From Planctomycetota bacterium (lineage in GTDB: Bacteria; Planctomycetota; Phycisphaerae; Phycisphaerales; Zrk34), in assembly GCA_016125255.1 (NCBI GenBank), contig WGMD01000012.1:62001-126000 (forward strand): a DNA stretch of 64,000 bases, read 5' to 3'. The position numbers and the translations under genes were made by a program. The notes under the pieces are model-generated. The model was given only the letters and a program-made list of their open reading frames with translations. It was not told the origin of the DNA and searched no databases. This document shows positions 9,775 through 18,989 of the stretch, piece by piece. Position 1 is the stretch's first letter; every line of letters starts with the position of its first letter.

Positions 9775-9952
9775 ATGTTGCAAAAAGACATCAAATGCCA
9801 TACCAATGCGTACCAGCCACCCACTGGATTCCGCAATGATTTGTCATTGAAGCTGTTACGATAGTCCATGCCGTGCTCTCGTTTTCTTGAGCGTTGCATT
9901 AAGAAAAAGCAGTCTGGGGTTGGTGGAGTTTGCAGTGCTTACTGAGTGAGCA

Positions 9953-11461
9953 TTATGCCGGAGTCACGCCGCGTTGCAAGTCCTGCACCCGCTGACTCTG
10001 CTGTTTTCTTACCTGTTGGAGGGTTAGCCGCGGAATCCGCCATCGTGGTTCGTCCTGCGGCACGTTCGAACAGTGCTCCTGAATCACCCGGTAGAGGAAT
10101 TTGAAGGCATCCCGTGGTTGCTGCATCTGGTCCAGTGCATCGATCAAGTCCTGCCTTGTGACATCATCGTCAAAAAGCTGCATCAAGCTTGCGGCCTGTT
10201 GTCCGTTATCGGTGCACGCCGCCAATCGGCTTGAGCAAAGATCATACAGGGTCGCCCCGCTCCAGACCAGTCTATCGACCATGTGTTGTTTGTCCAATCG
10301 CGCCCGCTGATAAAATTCCGATTCCTCCCGGCCAAGCATATGACGCAGCTCAACCGGCAATAACAACTTGATCCCTACGGAATCCTGCTGCAGGAACTTG
10401 TTGTTAAGCATCGGCCAGATCAGGGCTTTCATCTTTTTTGCGTCCCCATTGACCATCGCCGGCTCGTCCACCCGGTCCACCAGTACGACCAAGCCCCGAT
10501 AACCAAACGCCCCGATCACATTCAGCAATCGGGATGTGAGCTGATAGCGGCAGTCCTGATCGCCGCTCATCGGCAGGGGCGTCGCCGCCAGCTCCCGCCC
10601 GCTCAGATCGCCCAGTGCATGACGCAGCTCGCCGCGCGTGCGGTCCACCACGTGAATCTCCCGCCGAATCCGACCTGCCAGCGACCACATCTTCGCCGTG
10701 CGAATCAGCCAGTAGCCCAGCAGCAGAATCGCCCCTGCCGTGCAGACGCCCGTCAGCACCGTGTTGAGCGACGAAGTCTGTTTGCCCAGCCGCTCCGCCA
10801 CAACCAGTCCGATGACCAGCACCGCCAGCAGTCCGCCGATCCATTTCGCTGCGCTCATCGCCGGCCAGAGCGCGATCCGCAGTGCTTTGCGCAGCCGAGG
10901 CCACCGCCGCGCGAAACTGCCGGTGCGCGGCTGATCATAAAGCGCCGCCAGCAGCGCCAGATCCGCCCGCCGTGTCCGCCCCATTTTTCGAGCGATCTTC
11001 ATCGCTTTCCCGCCCAGCGGCTCCGACCCCTCGCCGCCTTCATGAAGCAGCGCATCGACCAGCCGCGTGATCACCAGCGACAAAATCGCATCCTGATGAT
11101 CCGCGAGTCGAAACTGATTGAGCAGCTTTTCGCCCTCGGCGTGATGCGCATGGGCGAAGCGATCGAGCACCGCGTTCAGATCGTCATAGCGCACGACCCA
11201 TGCCTTACGCTCGGGGTTTTTCGCGTTGTGCTCGGCAAGGCGCGTTTCGAGCGTCAATCGCAGGGCGGTCTTGCCGCTGCCTTTTTCGCCGAAGACGACG
11301 GCGGTGGTGGGGCGGTCGGGTTGACCGAAAATTTTGGCGAAATCCGGATGGGTCGTATCGGTATGAATGAGCCGGCGAAACACCGGGTCCTCCCGTGCTT
11401 CCTCAGCTCGGAAGGGGTCTTCGCGGACCTGCCAGTGTTTCCAGAACGCATCGACCTGCAT
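9953..11461 (-). CDS. KAP-like P-loop NTPase with two transmembrane segments
   Basis: A 502-residue protein with a Walker A motif (GEKGSGKT, residues 58-65) and a Walker B motif with following acid (VVLVDRVDE, about residue 330). Two hydrophobic helices (~210-228 and ~243-260) lie between them. Insertion of membrane helices inside a P-loop domain is the hallmark of KAP NTPases, which include the phage-exclusion protein PifA and animal Kidins220. The C-terminal helical region (LIDALDQMQQPRDAFKFLYRVI) resembles the alpha-helical lid of AAA/STAND proteins. It sits alone between the porin and a divergent lipoprotein gene. KAP assignment is by architecture only; an ORC/MoxR-like ATPase anchored to the membrane is the alternative. 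Confidence 0.72.
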   Translation of the reverse strand: MQVDAFWKHWQVREDPFRAEEAREDPVFRRLIHTDTTHPDFAKIFGQPDRPTTAVVFGEKGSGKTALRLTLETRLAEHNAKNPERKAWVVRYDDLNAVLDRFAHAHHAEGEKLLNQFRLADHQDAILSLVITRLVDALLHEGGEGSEPLGGKAMKIARKMGRTRRADLALLAALYDQPRTGSFARRWPRLRKALRIALWPAMSAAKWIGGLLAVLVIGLVVAERLGKQTSSLNTVLTGVCTAGAILLLGYWLIRTAKMWSLAGRIRREIHVVDRTRGELRHALGDLSGRELAATPLPMSGDQDCRYQLTSRLLNVIGAFGYRGLVVLVDRVDEPAMVNGDAKKMKALIWPMLNNKFLQQDSVGIKLLLPVELRHMLGREESEFYQRARLDKQHMVDRLVWSGATLYDLCSSRLAACTDNGQQAASLMQLFDDDVTRQDLIDALDQMQQPRDAFKFLYRVIQEHCSNVPQDEPRWRIPRLTLQQVRKQQSQRVQDLQRGVTPA

Positions 11462-11576
11462 GAATGGTCTCGTCTAAGATATGGGGCCATTAAACGCGAC
11501 TTGCGCCCGCCGGGCAAGCCGCCGAACGCCCCCGGAAGGGTGATCGTAGAATAGAGTGACCTTTCGACGGACGCCG

Positions 11577-12434
11577 ATGGACATGATTGAGATGCCTCGC
11601 ACGTATCAAGCCCTCGCCCTGTCGCTGCTCATCGGCGTGACCGCCTGCGCCGATTCGACGCCGCCGAACGTGCCCGTGGATGGCCCGGCGGAGGAAAACA
11701 AGCCGCTGACCGTCGCCGTGCCAGCCGTGCCCTCGCAGGACGTCATCGACCTGCTCGACAAGCTCGAAGCCCGCGGGGCCGACCTGCATTCGCTCAAGGC
11801 GACGATCACCTATGACAAGAACAATGTGCTGCTCGGCGACCGGCAGGTCCGCATGGGCGACGTCGTCTATCTCGCCGCTGACGCCGCCAAGGATCAGCCC
11901 GCCCGTTTCGTCGCCGACTTCAGGAAGATGGTCATCAACGGCGCTCTGCGCGATCGGCGGCACCAGTTCATCTTCGACGGCCAGTGGCTCGTCGAAAAAC
12001 AGTTCGACACGAAGATGTTTCAGAAGCGTCAGGTCGTCGCGCCCGGAGAGAAGTTCGAGCCGCTCAACATTGATGGGCCATTCCCTCTGCCGATCGGTCA
12101 GAAGCGCGATGCCGTGCTGGCGCGGTTCAATGTGGAGATGATCCATGACGGCGAAGGCGACTCGGCTCCATTGCATCTTCGGCTTACGCCGCGCAGCGAT
12201 GCGCCCAAGCTCGAACATCAGAAACAGTTCGACCGCGTCGAGTTGTATTTCGATCGCGCGTCGCTCCTGCCCGTCAAGGTCGTCACCGTCGAGGGACAGG
12301 CCAATACGACGGTCGAGCTGAGCGATGTGGAGGTGGACAAGATCGATGCCGCCGAGGCGGGCAAGCTTTTCGACACCACGCCGCCCGCGCCCGGTTCGGG
12401 GTGGAACGTGGACATCAAACCCTGGGGAACATAG
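11577..12434 (+). CDS. Lipoprotein, possibly LolA-like fold
   Basis: About 285 residues, with a hydrophobic N-terminus and lipobox VTAC, so a lipid-anchored envelope protein. The rest shows alternating strands with a pattern reminiscent of LolA/LolB-like beta-barrel lipid binders (ATITYDKNNVLLGDRQVRMGDVVY; ...VELSDVEVDKIDAAE near the end). No specific function can be given. The start is uncertain: a GTG at 11556 and ATGs at 11583 and 11592 are also in frame. The next gene starts 13 bp after its stop, so the two are likely co-transcribed. Confidence 0.75.
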   Translation: MDMIEMPRTYQALALSLLIGVTACADSTPPNVPVDGPAEENKPLTVAVPAVPSQDVIDLLDKLEARGADLHSLKATITYDKNNVLLGDRQVRMGDVVYLAADAAKDQPARFVADFRKMVINGALRDRRHQFIFDGQWLVEKQFDTKMFQKRQVVAPGEKFEPLNIDGPFPLPIGQKRDAVLARFNVEMIHDGEGDSAPLHLRLTPRSDAPKLEHQKQFDRVELYFDRASLLPVKVVTVEGQANTTVELSDVEVDKIDAAEAGKLFDTTPPAPGSGWNVDIKPWGT

Positions 12435-12447
12435 GAACCGACTGCCG

Positions 12448-15063
12448 ATGCGATCACGCCTGACGCTCCCGATGCTCATCGCACTGATCCTCCCGCTGCT
12501 GTTCGTTCACCCCGGTATCGCGCAGCAATCGCTGGTTCCTTCAAAAGTCGTGCTCTCCAAAACCGTCCGCGCCGCCGTCGATGACGCGCTGCTCACCGAC
12601 GCCGAGCGCGACGCGATGCGCATCGATCACGGGCTCTTCGACGAAGTGTCCGCCATCGGGCGTGCCTCCGCGTCGTACGCGCTGGCGATCTTCGACCTCA
12701 ACAATGCGGTGTTCGACGATGTGTCGGTCCCCGCCCTGATCCGCGCCAAGGCGGCGTACCTGCGGGGCGATCTGCATCTTGTGGCGGGCCTGCTCAAGGA
12801 TGACGCGTCGCCGTCGGCGCAGCTTCTCATCGGCCAGTCGTACATCGGTCTCGGTCAGTATGACAAGGCCATCGCGGCGCTTTCGCCGCTGCGCGACGCC
12901 GCTCGCGCGGACAAGTATGACAACGCGGTCGACCTGACCGCCGCCGCCGAGGCCGCCATCGAACTGGCCGCGCTCGAAGGGCGACCGGCCGACGACTATC
13001 GCATGGTGCTGGAGCGCCTCGATCGCGTCACGCAGCAACTGGATCGTCTCTACGCCCCCGCGCTGGTGGCGCAGGCCCGATTGCTCGCGGACAAGGACAA
13101 CCCCAATGAGGCGGTCAAAGCGCTGCACGAGGCGCTGAAGCTCGATCCGGGGTCCTCGGAGGCGTGGTTCGAACTGGGGCAGCTTGCATTGATGGGCTAC
13201 GACTTCGCCTCCGTCGCTCAGGCCGCCGCGCAGCTTCGCCGCATTCAGCCCGGTCATCTGTATGCGAACATCCTCGATGAGCAGATGGCGCTTCAGCAGA
13301 AGGACCCGGTGCTTGCGCAGCAAATTCTGCTCGATGCTTTGACGCAGTATCCCAACGAGCGGCAGTTGCTCGCCGACTACGCCGCCGCCGCGGCGCTCAA
13401 CTACAAGCCGGAGCTGACGGTCGCGGCGCTGCGGCAGTTCGACAGCGTTTCGCCGGGCAATCCGCTGGCGCTGTTCATGGTGGGGCGCACACTGTCCAGC
13501 GCCCGTCAGTACGAGGCCGCCGAGCAGATGTTGCGTGCGGCCATCGCGCGCCAGCCCAACTGGCCCGCCGCGCATGTCGAGTTGGGCCTCCTCCTCAATC
13601 AGGCGGGCAAGGAAAAAGAAGCGCTGATCGAACTGCGCCAGGTCGCGTCGCTCGACCCGTTCAACATCCGCGCGACGAACGTGCTGAAAATGCTCGAGGC
13701 GATGGCGACCTATCACCGTCTCGAAACCGAGCACTTCACGATCGTCTACGGCGAGGACATCGACGCGGCCCTGGCCTACGACATGCCCGAACTGCTGGAG
13801 CGCATTTACATCGAGGTGACCAGCGCGTTTTCGTATCAGCCGCGCGGCAAGACGATCATCGAGATCATGCCCAACAAGCAGTGGTTCGCCGTGCGCATCA
13901 CCGGCATGCCCGACATCTGGACGATCGGCGCCTCGACCGGGCCGATCATCGCCATCACCCCGCCGCGCATCGGCAAGAAGCAGTCGGGCAGCTTCGACTG
14001 GTACCGAGTGATCCGACACGAATTCGTGCACACCGTCACGCTCGAGCAGACGGGCAACCGCATCGCCCACTGGTTCACCGAAGCCGCCGCCGTCTCGCAG
14101 GAGCCGGGCCCGCGCGATTACGACACGTGTCAGCTCCTCGCCAAGTGCGTCGCCGAGCATGAACTGTTCACGCTCGACGAAATCAACTGGGGTTTCGTCC
14201 GTCCGAAAAAGCCCACCGACCGCGCCCAGGCGTACGCCCAGGCCAACTGGATGTTCGAATACATCACGCGGCGCTTCGGGCATCAGAAGATTCTGGACAT
14301 GCTCGCGCTCTCCAAACAGGGCGTGCCGGAGAACGAGATCGTGCCCAAGGCGACGGGTCTCAGCGCCGACCAGTTCATGTCGGACTTTTACGCGTGGGCC
14401 GCCGAGCAGGTGCATCAGTGGGGCCTGTCGCCAACGCCGCCGACAGCCGAGATCATGCAGAAGCTCCCCGATGCCGGAACGAGCAATCCGGACAAACTCG
14501 CCGAACTGCTCAAGCAGTATCCGGATCATCCGGATGTGCTGCAGATCGCCACGGCCCAGGCGCTCAAGGCCGGCGACCTTGAAGGGGCGTACACCTTGGC
14601 GCTGCGCTATGGGTCGGCCCGGCCGGTCGATCCGTGGGCCGATCGGACGATTGCGGAACTGGCCGTGAAGCTCGGTCGGCCGATGCAGGCGATCAGTCAT
14701 CTGGAGACGCTGGACCTGCTCGATCAGTCGACCGGCGCCAACGCCGTGACGCTTATGAACATCGAGCGCCAGCTCAACGACCTCGACGACGCCCAGCAGG
14801 CGGCGATGCGCGCCATCATCCGTCAACCCTACGATGCGACCCTGCGCGAAACCGCTGCGACAATCGCCCTCCAGCGCGGCGACGACGAAACCGCGCTGCA
14901 TCATCTCAAAGCGCTCACATGGATCGAACCCGACCGCGCCATCCACCAGGTGCGCCTCGCCGCCCTCTACACCAAGATGGGCAACCCCGGCGCCGCCCGC
15001 GCCGCCGCAGAAGCCGCTCGAAAGATCGACCCCAACGCCCCCGTCGACCGGTTCCTCAAATAA
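12448..15063 (+). CDS. TPR protein with peptidase-MA-like (gluzincin) domain
   Basis: An 871-residue exported protein with a signal peptide ending near GIAQQ. N-terminal TPR repeats (~130-430, e.g. DPGSSEAWFELGQLAL) precede a peptidase_MA-like domain. That domain carries the zinc motif HEFVH (His 524) in VIRHEFVHTVTLEQ and a downstream HWFTEAAAV glutamate, the expected third ligand. Further TPR-like repeats fill the C-terminus (DALRETAATIALQRGD-type helices). It may be an envelope metallopeptidase scaffolded by TPRs; substrate unknown. The ATG at 12448 is preceded by TAGGAA and lies 13 bp after the lipoprotein stop. Confidence 0.86.
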   Translation: MRSRLTLPMLIALILPLLFVHPGIAQQSLVPSKVVLSKTVRAAVDDALLTDAERDAMRIDHGLFDEVSAIGRASASYALAIFDLNNAVFDDVSVPALIRAKAAYLRGDLHLVAGLLKDDASPSAQLLIGQSYIGLGQYDKAIAALSPLRDAARADKYDNAVDLTAAAEAAIELAALEGRPADDYRMVLERLDRVTQQLDRLYAPALVAQARLLADKDNPNEAVKALHEALKLDPGSSEAWFELGQLALMGYDFASVAQAAAQLRRIQPGHLYANILDEQMALQQKDPVLAQQILLDALTQYPNERQLLADYAAAAALNYKPELTVAALRQFDSVSPGNPLALFMVGRTLSSARQYEAAEQMLRAAIARQPNWPAAHVELGLLLNQAGKEKEALIELRQVASLDPFNIRATNVLKMLEAMATYHRLETEHFTIVYGEDIDAALAYDMPELLERIYIEVTSAFSYQPRGKTIIEIMPNKQWFAVRITGMPDIWTIGASTGPIIAITPPRIGKKQSGSFDWYRVIRHEFVHTVTLEQTGNRIAHWFTEAAAVSQEPGPRDYDTCQLLAKCVAEHELFTLDEINWGFVRPKKPTDRAQAYAQANWMFEYITRRFGHQKILDMLALSKQGVPENEIVPKATGLSADQFMSDFYAWAAEQVHQWGLSPTPPTAEIMQKLPDAGTSNPDKLAELLKQYPDHPDVLQIATAQALKAGDLEGAYTLALRYGSARPVDPWADRTIAELAVKLGRPMQAISHLETLDLLDQSTGANAVTLMNIERQLNDLDDAQQAAMRAIIRQPYDATLRETAATIALQRGDDETALHHLKALTWIEPDRAIHQVRLAALYTKMGNPGAARAAAEAARKIDPNAPVDRFLK

Positions 15064-15064
15064 C

Positions 15065-15148
15065 CCGGTTAGCGATGCCGCTGGCGGCGTGCTTTGTCTT
15101 CATTCGCGACGCAACAAGAGACCCGCCGCAAGCGGCGTTGCGAAACGG
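15065..15148. repeat. Inverted pair of CCGTTTAGCG-type palindromic repeats
   Basis: Immediately after the TPR gene stop lies CCGGTTAGCG followed by a GCCGCTGGCGGC hairpin. At 15125-15148 is an inverted, diverged copy (hairpin GCCGC-AA-GCGGC then GAAACGG). This matches the other copies listed at 26861, 28391, 36707 and 38375. The rest of 15149-15287 holds no gene. Confidence 0.6.
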
Positions 15149-15287
15149 TGACCCGTTCATCTCTCGATGCTGTAATACTGTGAGCTATATGGCGGGGCGG
15201 GAGCGGGTGACAAAGCGTGGGACCAGGCGGGAAACTGCCTGAGCGACGGGGGTTACAAACTGAGAACAGGCGGGGGAGATTTGGGAA

Positions 15288-16331
15288 CTATTGACCTCCC
15301 GATGGCCAAAGCGCGTCGGCGAGGCCGGCGTGTTGGATGCAGGAGCGCAGGAGGTGGGGCTGGGCGGCGACGTCGGCGACGGCCTCCTGGGCACGCTGCT
15401 GGAGCGTGTCCAGGTCGGCGATGTCGTGGTTGGCCATGCGGTGATACTTGGTCAGCGACCACACGCCCTGGACCGGGTTGAGGTCCGGAGCGTACGGCGG
15501 CAGGCGGTGCAGTTGCACCAAGGGATGTTCGCTCAGCAGTTCACGCACGAGCTTGCCGCCGTGCGATGAGAGGTTGTCCCACACGATGTCGATCGTCTCG
15601 CCGAACCGCGCGATCAGCGCCCGCAGGTAGGCGACGACCTTGGCCTGATCGATGGGCTGGCCGGGGTGCCAGTGCAGCACCAGTTCCAGTTGATCGGCCC
15701 GATCCAGCGCGATGGAGCCGATGACATCGACCTTGCGGAACCAGCGGTTGCGGTGCCTGACGATCGGCGTCCTGCCACGCGGCGCCCACTGCTTGCGCAG
15801 CGTCGGAATCATCGAATAGCCCGCCTCATCGATCCACAAAAGCACGCTTTTTCTCGCTCGATGCTGCGCGACGATGAGCGGCCAGGTCCGCTCTTTCCAT
15901 GACGCGATCTTCGCCTCATCACGCTCACGCGCCTGCTTGGACGGCATCTGCAGCGAGTAGCCCAGTTCGTGCATGATCACGCCCACGTGGTTGTGGCTGT
16001 AGCACACGCCGAACTCCGCCTCGATCAATCGCGCCATCCGCTTGGTCGTCCACATCCCCTCGCCTAACCCGTAAGCCGACGGCGGCGCGGCGAGCAACGC
16101 GAGGAACCGCTGCTTCTGCTCGTCGTCGAGCTTGCACTCCGGCCCCAGATGCGGCCTGGCCTTCAATGCCTCCCAGCCCCCGCTCTCATACACCCGTCGC
16201 CAGCGTCGCACCGTCTGCGGATGCGTATCGACGAGCGACGCGATCGTGCCGCTGTCGAGTTTCTGATCGAACATCCGCGCCGCGATCCGCCGACGCTCCT
16301 GAAGTACTTCGATAAAAGCTTCCGTGCGCAT
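15288..16331 (-). CDS. IS630-family transposase, third catalytic acid replaced by Gln
   Basis: A 347-residue transposase with an N-terminal helix-turn-helix (SGTIASLVDTHPQTVRRWRR) and a DDE domain: first Asp in LLWIDEAGYS, second Asp in IVWDNLSSH. The usual third acidic residue in the LNP-x-E-x-x-W block is Gln here (DLNPVQGVWS, codon CAG), which would probably abolish catalysis. A GTG at 16352 is an alternative start. The stop codon TAG (15288-15290) lies outside the element: TA comes from the target duplication and G from host DNA. Transposition by this copy may need a transposase in trans. Confidence 0.92.
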   Translation of the reverse strand: MRTEAFIEVLQERRRIAARMFDQKLDSGTIASLVDTHPQTVRRWRRVYESGGWEALKARPHLGPECKLDDEQKQRFLALLAAPPSAYGLGEGMWTTKRMARLIEAEFGVCYSHNHVGVIMHELGYSLQMPSKQARERDEAKIASWKERTWPLIVAQHRARKSVLLWIDEAGYSMIPTLRKQWAPRGRTPIVRHRNRWFRKVDVIGSIALDRADQLELVLHWHPGQPIDQAKVVAYLRALIARFGETIDIVWDNLSSHGGKLVRELLSEHPLVQLHRLPPYAPDLNPVQGVWSLTKYHRMANHDIADLDTLQQRAQEAVADVAAQPHLLRSCIQHAGLADALWPSGGQ

Positions 16332-16410
16332 GCCCCAAGATAAACCCCCCACCGCCCCAGCGCAATACCGTACAAGCGCCGTACGCGCGCGATAACCATC
16401 GAGAGGTCAA
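15291..16410 (-). mobile_element. IS630-family insertion sequence (1120 bp, TA flanked)
   Basis: A complete IS: one IS630-type transposase bounded by inverted ends. The outermost 15 bp, TTGACCTCCCGATGG (left) and CCATCGAGAGGTCAA (right), match with one mismatch, and weaker similarity continues to about 25 bp (15291-15315 and 16386-16410). TA dinucleotides directly flank both ends (15289-15290 and 16411-16412), as expected for TA target duplication by this family. The insertion is intergenic, between the TPR gene and the B12-binding gene. Confidence 0.9.
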
Positions 16411-16413
16411 TAG

Positions 16414-16740
16414 ATCGCGGTGCTACAGATGCCGTCCACGCGCGACCCGCGTTTTTGGACTCCAATTGACTCGCCCAAATTGCCTGATCCGGATTTATCG
16501 GACAGATGATATGGGCTTTTTGATCCAAAAATGCGGCATAGATGTTAAAGTAGTTAAGCTGGATAATGTGGTGAAGAAAAAATCGCCGCCTTGACGATAC
16601 GTCTAGTGTCGCAGCATGTGTCTGCGGCGAGGGACAGGTACACAGGCCCGCGACGGGACGTTGCGGGAAGCACACGATCGGCGCTGAGCAGGGATGCACG
16701 TGAGCGTCAGTCAACGGGCCCGACGGGCCGGAGCACGAAC
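16414..16740. other. Intergenic leader upstream of the B12-binding gene
   Basis: No gene is seen in these 327 bp. The part from 16500 to 16590 is clearly AT-rich compared with the rest of the window and is the likely promoter region of the downstream gene. A TTGACG hexamer occurs near 16591, without a good -10 partner. Confidence 0.4.
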
Positions 16741-17445
16741 ATGAGTCAGCAGGTACTGGTGGAGCGTTTTTTCGAGACCCTCATCAGCGGGGATCGAGCG
16801 GCGGCGCGGGCGATCGTTGACGAATGCCTGATGGCGGATGTGCCGGCCGAGGCGATCATCGAAAAGCTGTTCTGGCCCACGCTCATGATGGTCGAGAAGC
16901 TTTTCCGTCAGGATCAGCTCACCGTACTGGCGCACCATTACGCGACGCGCCTCCTGCGCATGCTCGCCGATCAGATGCAGATGCGGCTGACCAATGCCGA
17001 GCCGCGCAACAAGAAGGTGCTGCTGCTGTGCGGCCCCACGGAGCCGGACGAACTTCAGGGCCAGATGGCGGCCGACCTGCTCGAAGCCAATGGGTATACG
17101 ACGTACTTTGGCGGCGGCGGGATCGCCAATGACGAAATCATCAATCAGGTCGGCGAACTGAAACCCGAAGTGCTCGTACTCTTCGGCTCCACGCCCGCCG
17201 ACCTGCCGCATATCCGCCAGCTCATCGACGAGCTTCACGATGTGGGCGTCTGTCCGTCGATGCAGATCGTCGTCGGCGGAGGCGTGTTCAACCGGGCGGA
17301 GGGGCTTGCCGAAGAGATTGGCGCGGATCTGTGGGCGCTGACGCCGACCGAAATGGTCGCGGCGATCAACAGCGATCCGCAGAAGCGCATGGACGGCGAT
17401 CAGCGCACGGTCGGTCGCCGCCGCCGTCAGACCCGCGCGGCCTGA
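16741..17445 (+). CDS. B12-binding-fold regulatory protein lacking the cobalamin histidine
   Basis: 234 residues: an N-terminal four-helix module (~1-85, ERFFETLISGDRAAARAIV... with LAHHYATRLL) like the cap of B12-binding sensor proteins, then a Rossmann-like B12-binding domain (~95-215) with GSTPADLP and VVGGGVF at the usual positions. The DxHxxG motif that supplies the lower cobalt ligand is PDELQG, so the His is Glu. It may bind cobalamin base-on, another ligand, or nothing. The C-terminus is Arg-rich. The gene stands alone with a terminator behind it; a sensory or regulatory role is an inference from family architecture. Confidence 0.8.
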   Translation: MSQQVLVERFFETLISGDRAAARAIVDECLMADVPAEAIIEKLFWPTLMMVEKLFRQDQLTVLAHHYATRLLRMLADQMQMRLTNAEPRNKKVLLLCGPTEPDELQGQMAADLLEANGYTTYFGGGGIANDEIINQVGELKPEVLVLFGSTPADLPHIRQLIDELHDVGVCPSMQIVVGGGVFNRAEGLAEEIGADLWALTPTEMVAAINSDPQKRMDGDQRTVGRRRRQTRAA

Positions 17446-17475
17446 ATCGAATCAGGGGTCGGACATCGAGAATGT

Positions 17476-17515
17476 GAAAACACCCCCGGCGCGTGGAGCC
17501 GGGGGTGTTGTTTTG
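17476..17515. terminator. Bidirectional Rho-independent terminator
   Basis: A perfect 12-bp GC-rich stem (17479-17490 with 17498-17509) closes a 7-base loop. It is flanked by AAAA on the left and GTTTTG on the right. It lies between the convergent B12-binding gene and DUF1501 gene and can serve both. Confidence 0.85.
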
Positions 17516-17531
17516 TGTGAATGGAGGACGA

Positions 17532-18986
17532 TCACGCCAGCAGGTCGTGCTTGACTTCGCCTTCGTCGGACGGGCCGATGAGTCGGGCGTTGAGGCCCTG
17601 GAACGGGTAGGAGAACTTGTAGGGGTCGAGGCCCATGACATGCAGGATCGTCGCCTGAAGGTCGCGCACGGAGACGGGGTTTTCGGTGACGTGATAGCCC
17701 AACTCGTCAGTCTCGCCGTAGGAGACGCCGCCCTTGATCCCGCCGCCGGCCATCCAGATGCTGAAACAGTGCGGATGATGATCGCGGCCGAGGAATTTGC
17801 TGTGCCCCCCGCGGTTTTCGTTCATGGCGGTGCGGCCGAACTCGCCGCTCCAGACGACGAGCGTCTCATCGAGCAGCCCGCGCTGCTTCAGGTCCCGGAT
17901 CAGGGCGGTCATCGGCTGATCGATATCGCGGGCCTTGTCCTTGAGGCCGAGCGTGATGTCCGTGTCGCGCGCCGTGCCGTGGAAGTCCCATCCCCAGTCA
18001 AAAAGCTGCACAAAGCGCACGCCCGACTCGACAAGGCGTCGGGCCAGGAGGCAGTTGCTGGCGAAGGGTTCGGCTTTTTTGTCGAGGCCGTACATCGACT
18101 TGATGTGCGCCGGCTCGCGCGAGATGTCCATCACCTCCGGCACGGCCATCTGCATGCGATACGCCAATTCGTACTGCGCGATGCGCGTCATCGTTTCGGG
18201 GTCGCCGATCGTCTGATGCTGAAATTCGTTGAGTGCCCGCGTGGCGTCGAGCATGCGCCGCCGACCCGCTGAATCCATCCCGCTCGGGTTCGACAGGTAC
18301 AGCACCGGGTCGCCGCTCGTACGGCACTGCACGCCTTGATAGACGCTCGGCAAAAAGCCCGAGCCCCAGACGCTCTTGCCCGCGCTCGGATCTTTCCCGC
18401 CGGACACGAGCACGACGAAGCCCGGCAGATTCTGATTCTCCGTGCCCAGCCCGTACGTCGCCCACGCGCCCATCGAAGGATACCCGAGCTGCGGATTACC
18501 CGTGTGCAGGAATAACTGCGCCGGCGCATGATTGAACTGATCCGTATGCATCGATTTGACGATCGTCACATCGTCCGCAATCGTCTGGAAGTTCGGCAGC
18601 AGTTCGCTGATCCATGCCCCGCCCTGTCCGTACTGCTGAAATTTGTACGGCGTACCGAGCAGGTTCGGATGCCCCTTGATGAACGCGAATCGCTCCTTCT
18701 TCAAAAAGTCGTCGGGGCAGGGCTTGCCATTAAGTTCGACGAGCTTGGGCTTCCAGTCGAAGAACTCCTGCTGCGGGGGCGAGCCGGCCATGTGCAGATA
18801 GATGACGCGCTTGGCCTTGGGCGCGAACATCGAAAGCCGCGGCGCCATCGGATTGTCGCGCACCTGTTTCGCCGACGCTTCGCCCGCCATCATCGACGCC
18901 AGCGCCATCGCGCCGACGCCCTGCGCGGAGCGGCTCAAAAAGTGGCGCCGTGTGATCGCTTGCACGTATTTCATGTGAAGATTCAT
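17532..18986 (-). CDS. DUF1501 (sulfatase-superfamily) Tat-exported protein
   Basis: 484 residues with a twin-arginine signal (RRHFLSRSAQG) and the planctomycete-typical DUF1501 sequence: HMAGSPPQQEFFDWKPKL near the start, then GTARDTDITLG, VVWSGEFGRT and GRDHHPHCFS. The fold belongs to the alkaline phosphatase/sulfatase superfamily, but the enzymatic activity of DUF1501 proteins is not established. Its ATG lies 3 bp after the stop of the DUF1553 gene, with GAAGGG upstream, the usual two-gene arrangement for this pair. It presumably acts with that partner in the periplasm. Confidence 0.94.
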   Translation of the reverse strand: MNLHMKYVQAITRRHFLSRSAQGVGAMALASMMAGEASAKQVRDNPMAPRLSMFAPKAKRVIYLHMAGSPPQQEFFDWKPKLVELNGKPCPDDFLKKERFAFIKGHPNLLGTPYKFQQYGQGGAWISELLPNFQTIADDVTIVKSMHTDQFNHAPAQLFLHTGNPQLGYPSMGAWATYGLGTENQNLPGFVVLVSGGKDPSAGKSVWGSGFLPSVYQGVQCRTSGDPVLYLSNPSGMDSAGRRRMLDATRALNEFQHQTIGDPETMTRIAQYELAYRMQMAVPEVMDISREPAHIKSMYGLDKKAEPFASNCLLARRLVESGVRFVQLFDWGWDFHGTARDTDITLGLKDKARDIDQPMTALIRDLKQRGLLDETLVVWSGEFGRTAMNENRGGHSKFLGRDHHPHCFSIWMAGGGIKGGVSYGETDELGYHVTENPVSVRDLQATILHVMGLDPYKFSYPFQGLNARLIGPSDEGEVKHDLLA

Positions 18987-18989
18987 GGT

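Noticed and set aside
12541-14946. An 801-residue open frame on the minus strand
   Set aside because: It is antisense to the TPR/peptidase gene, whose HEFVH motif and signal peptide are clear.
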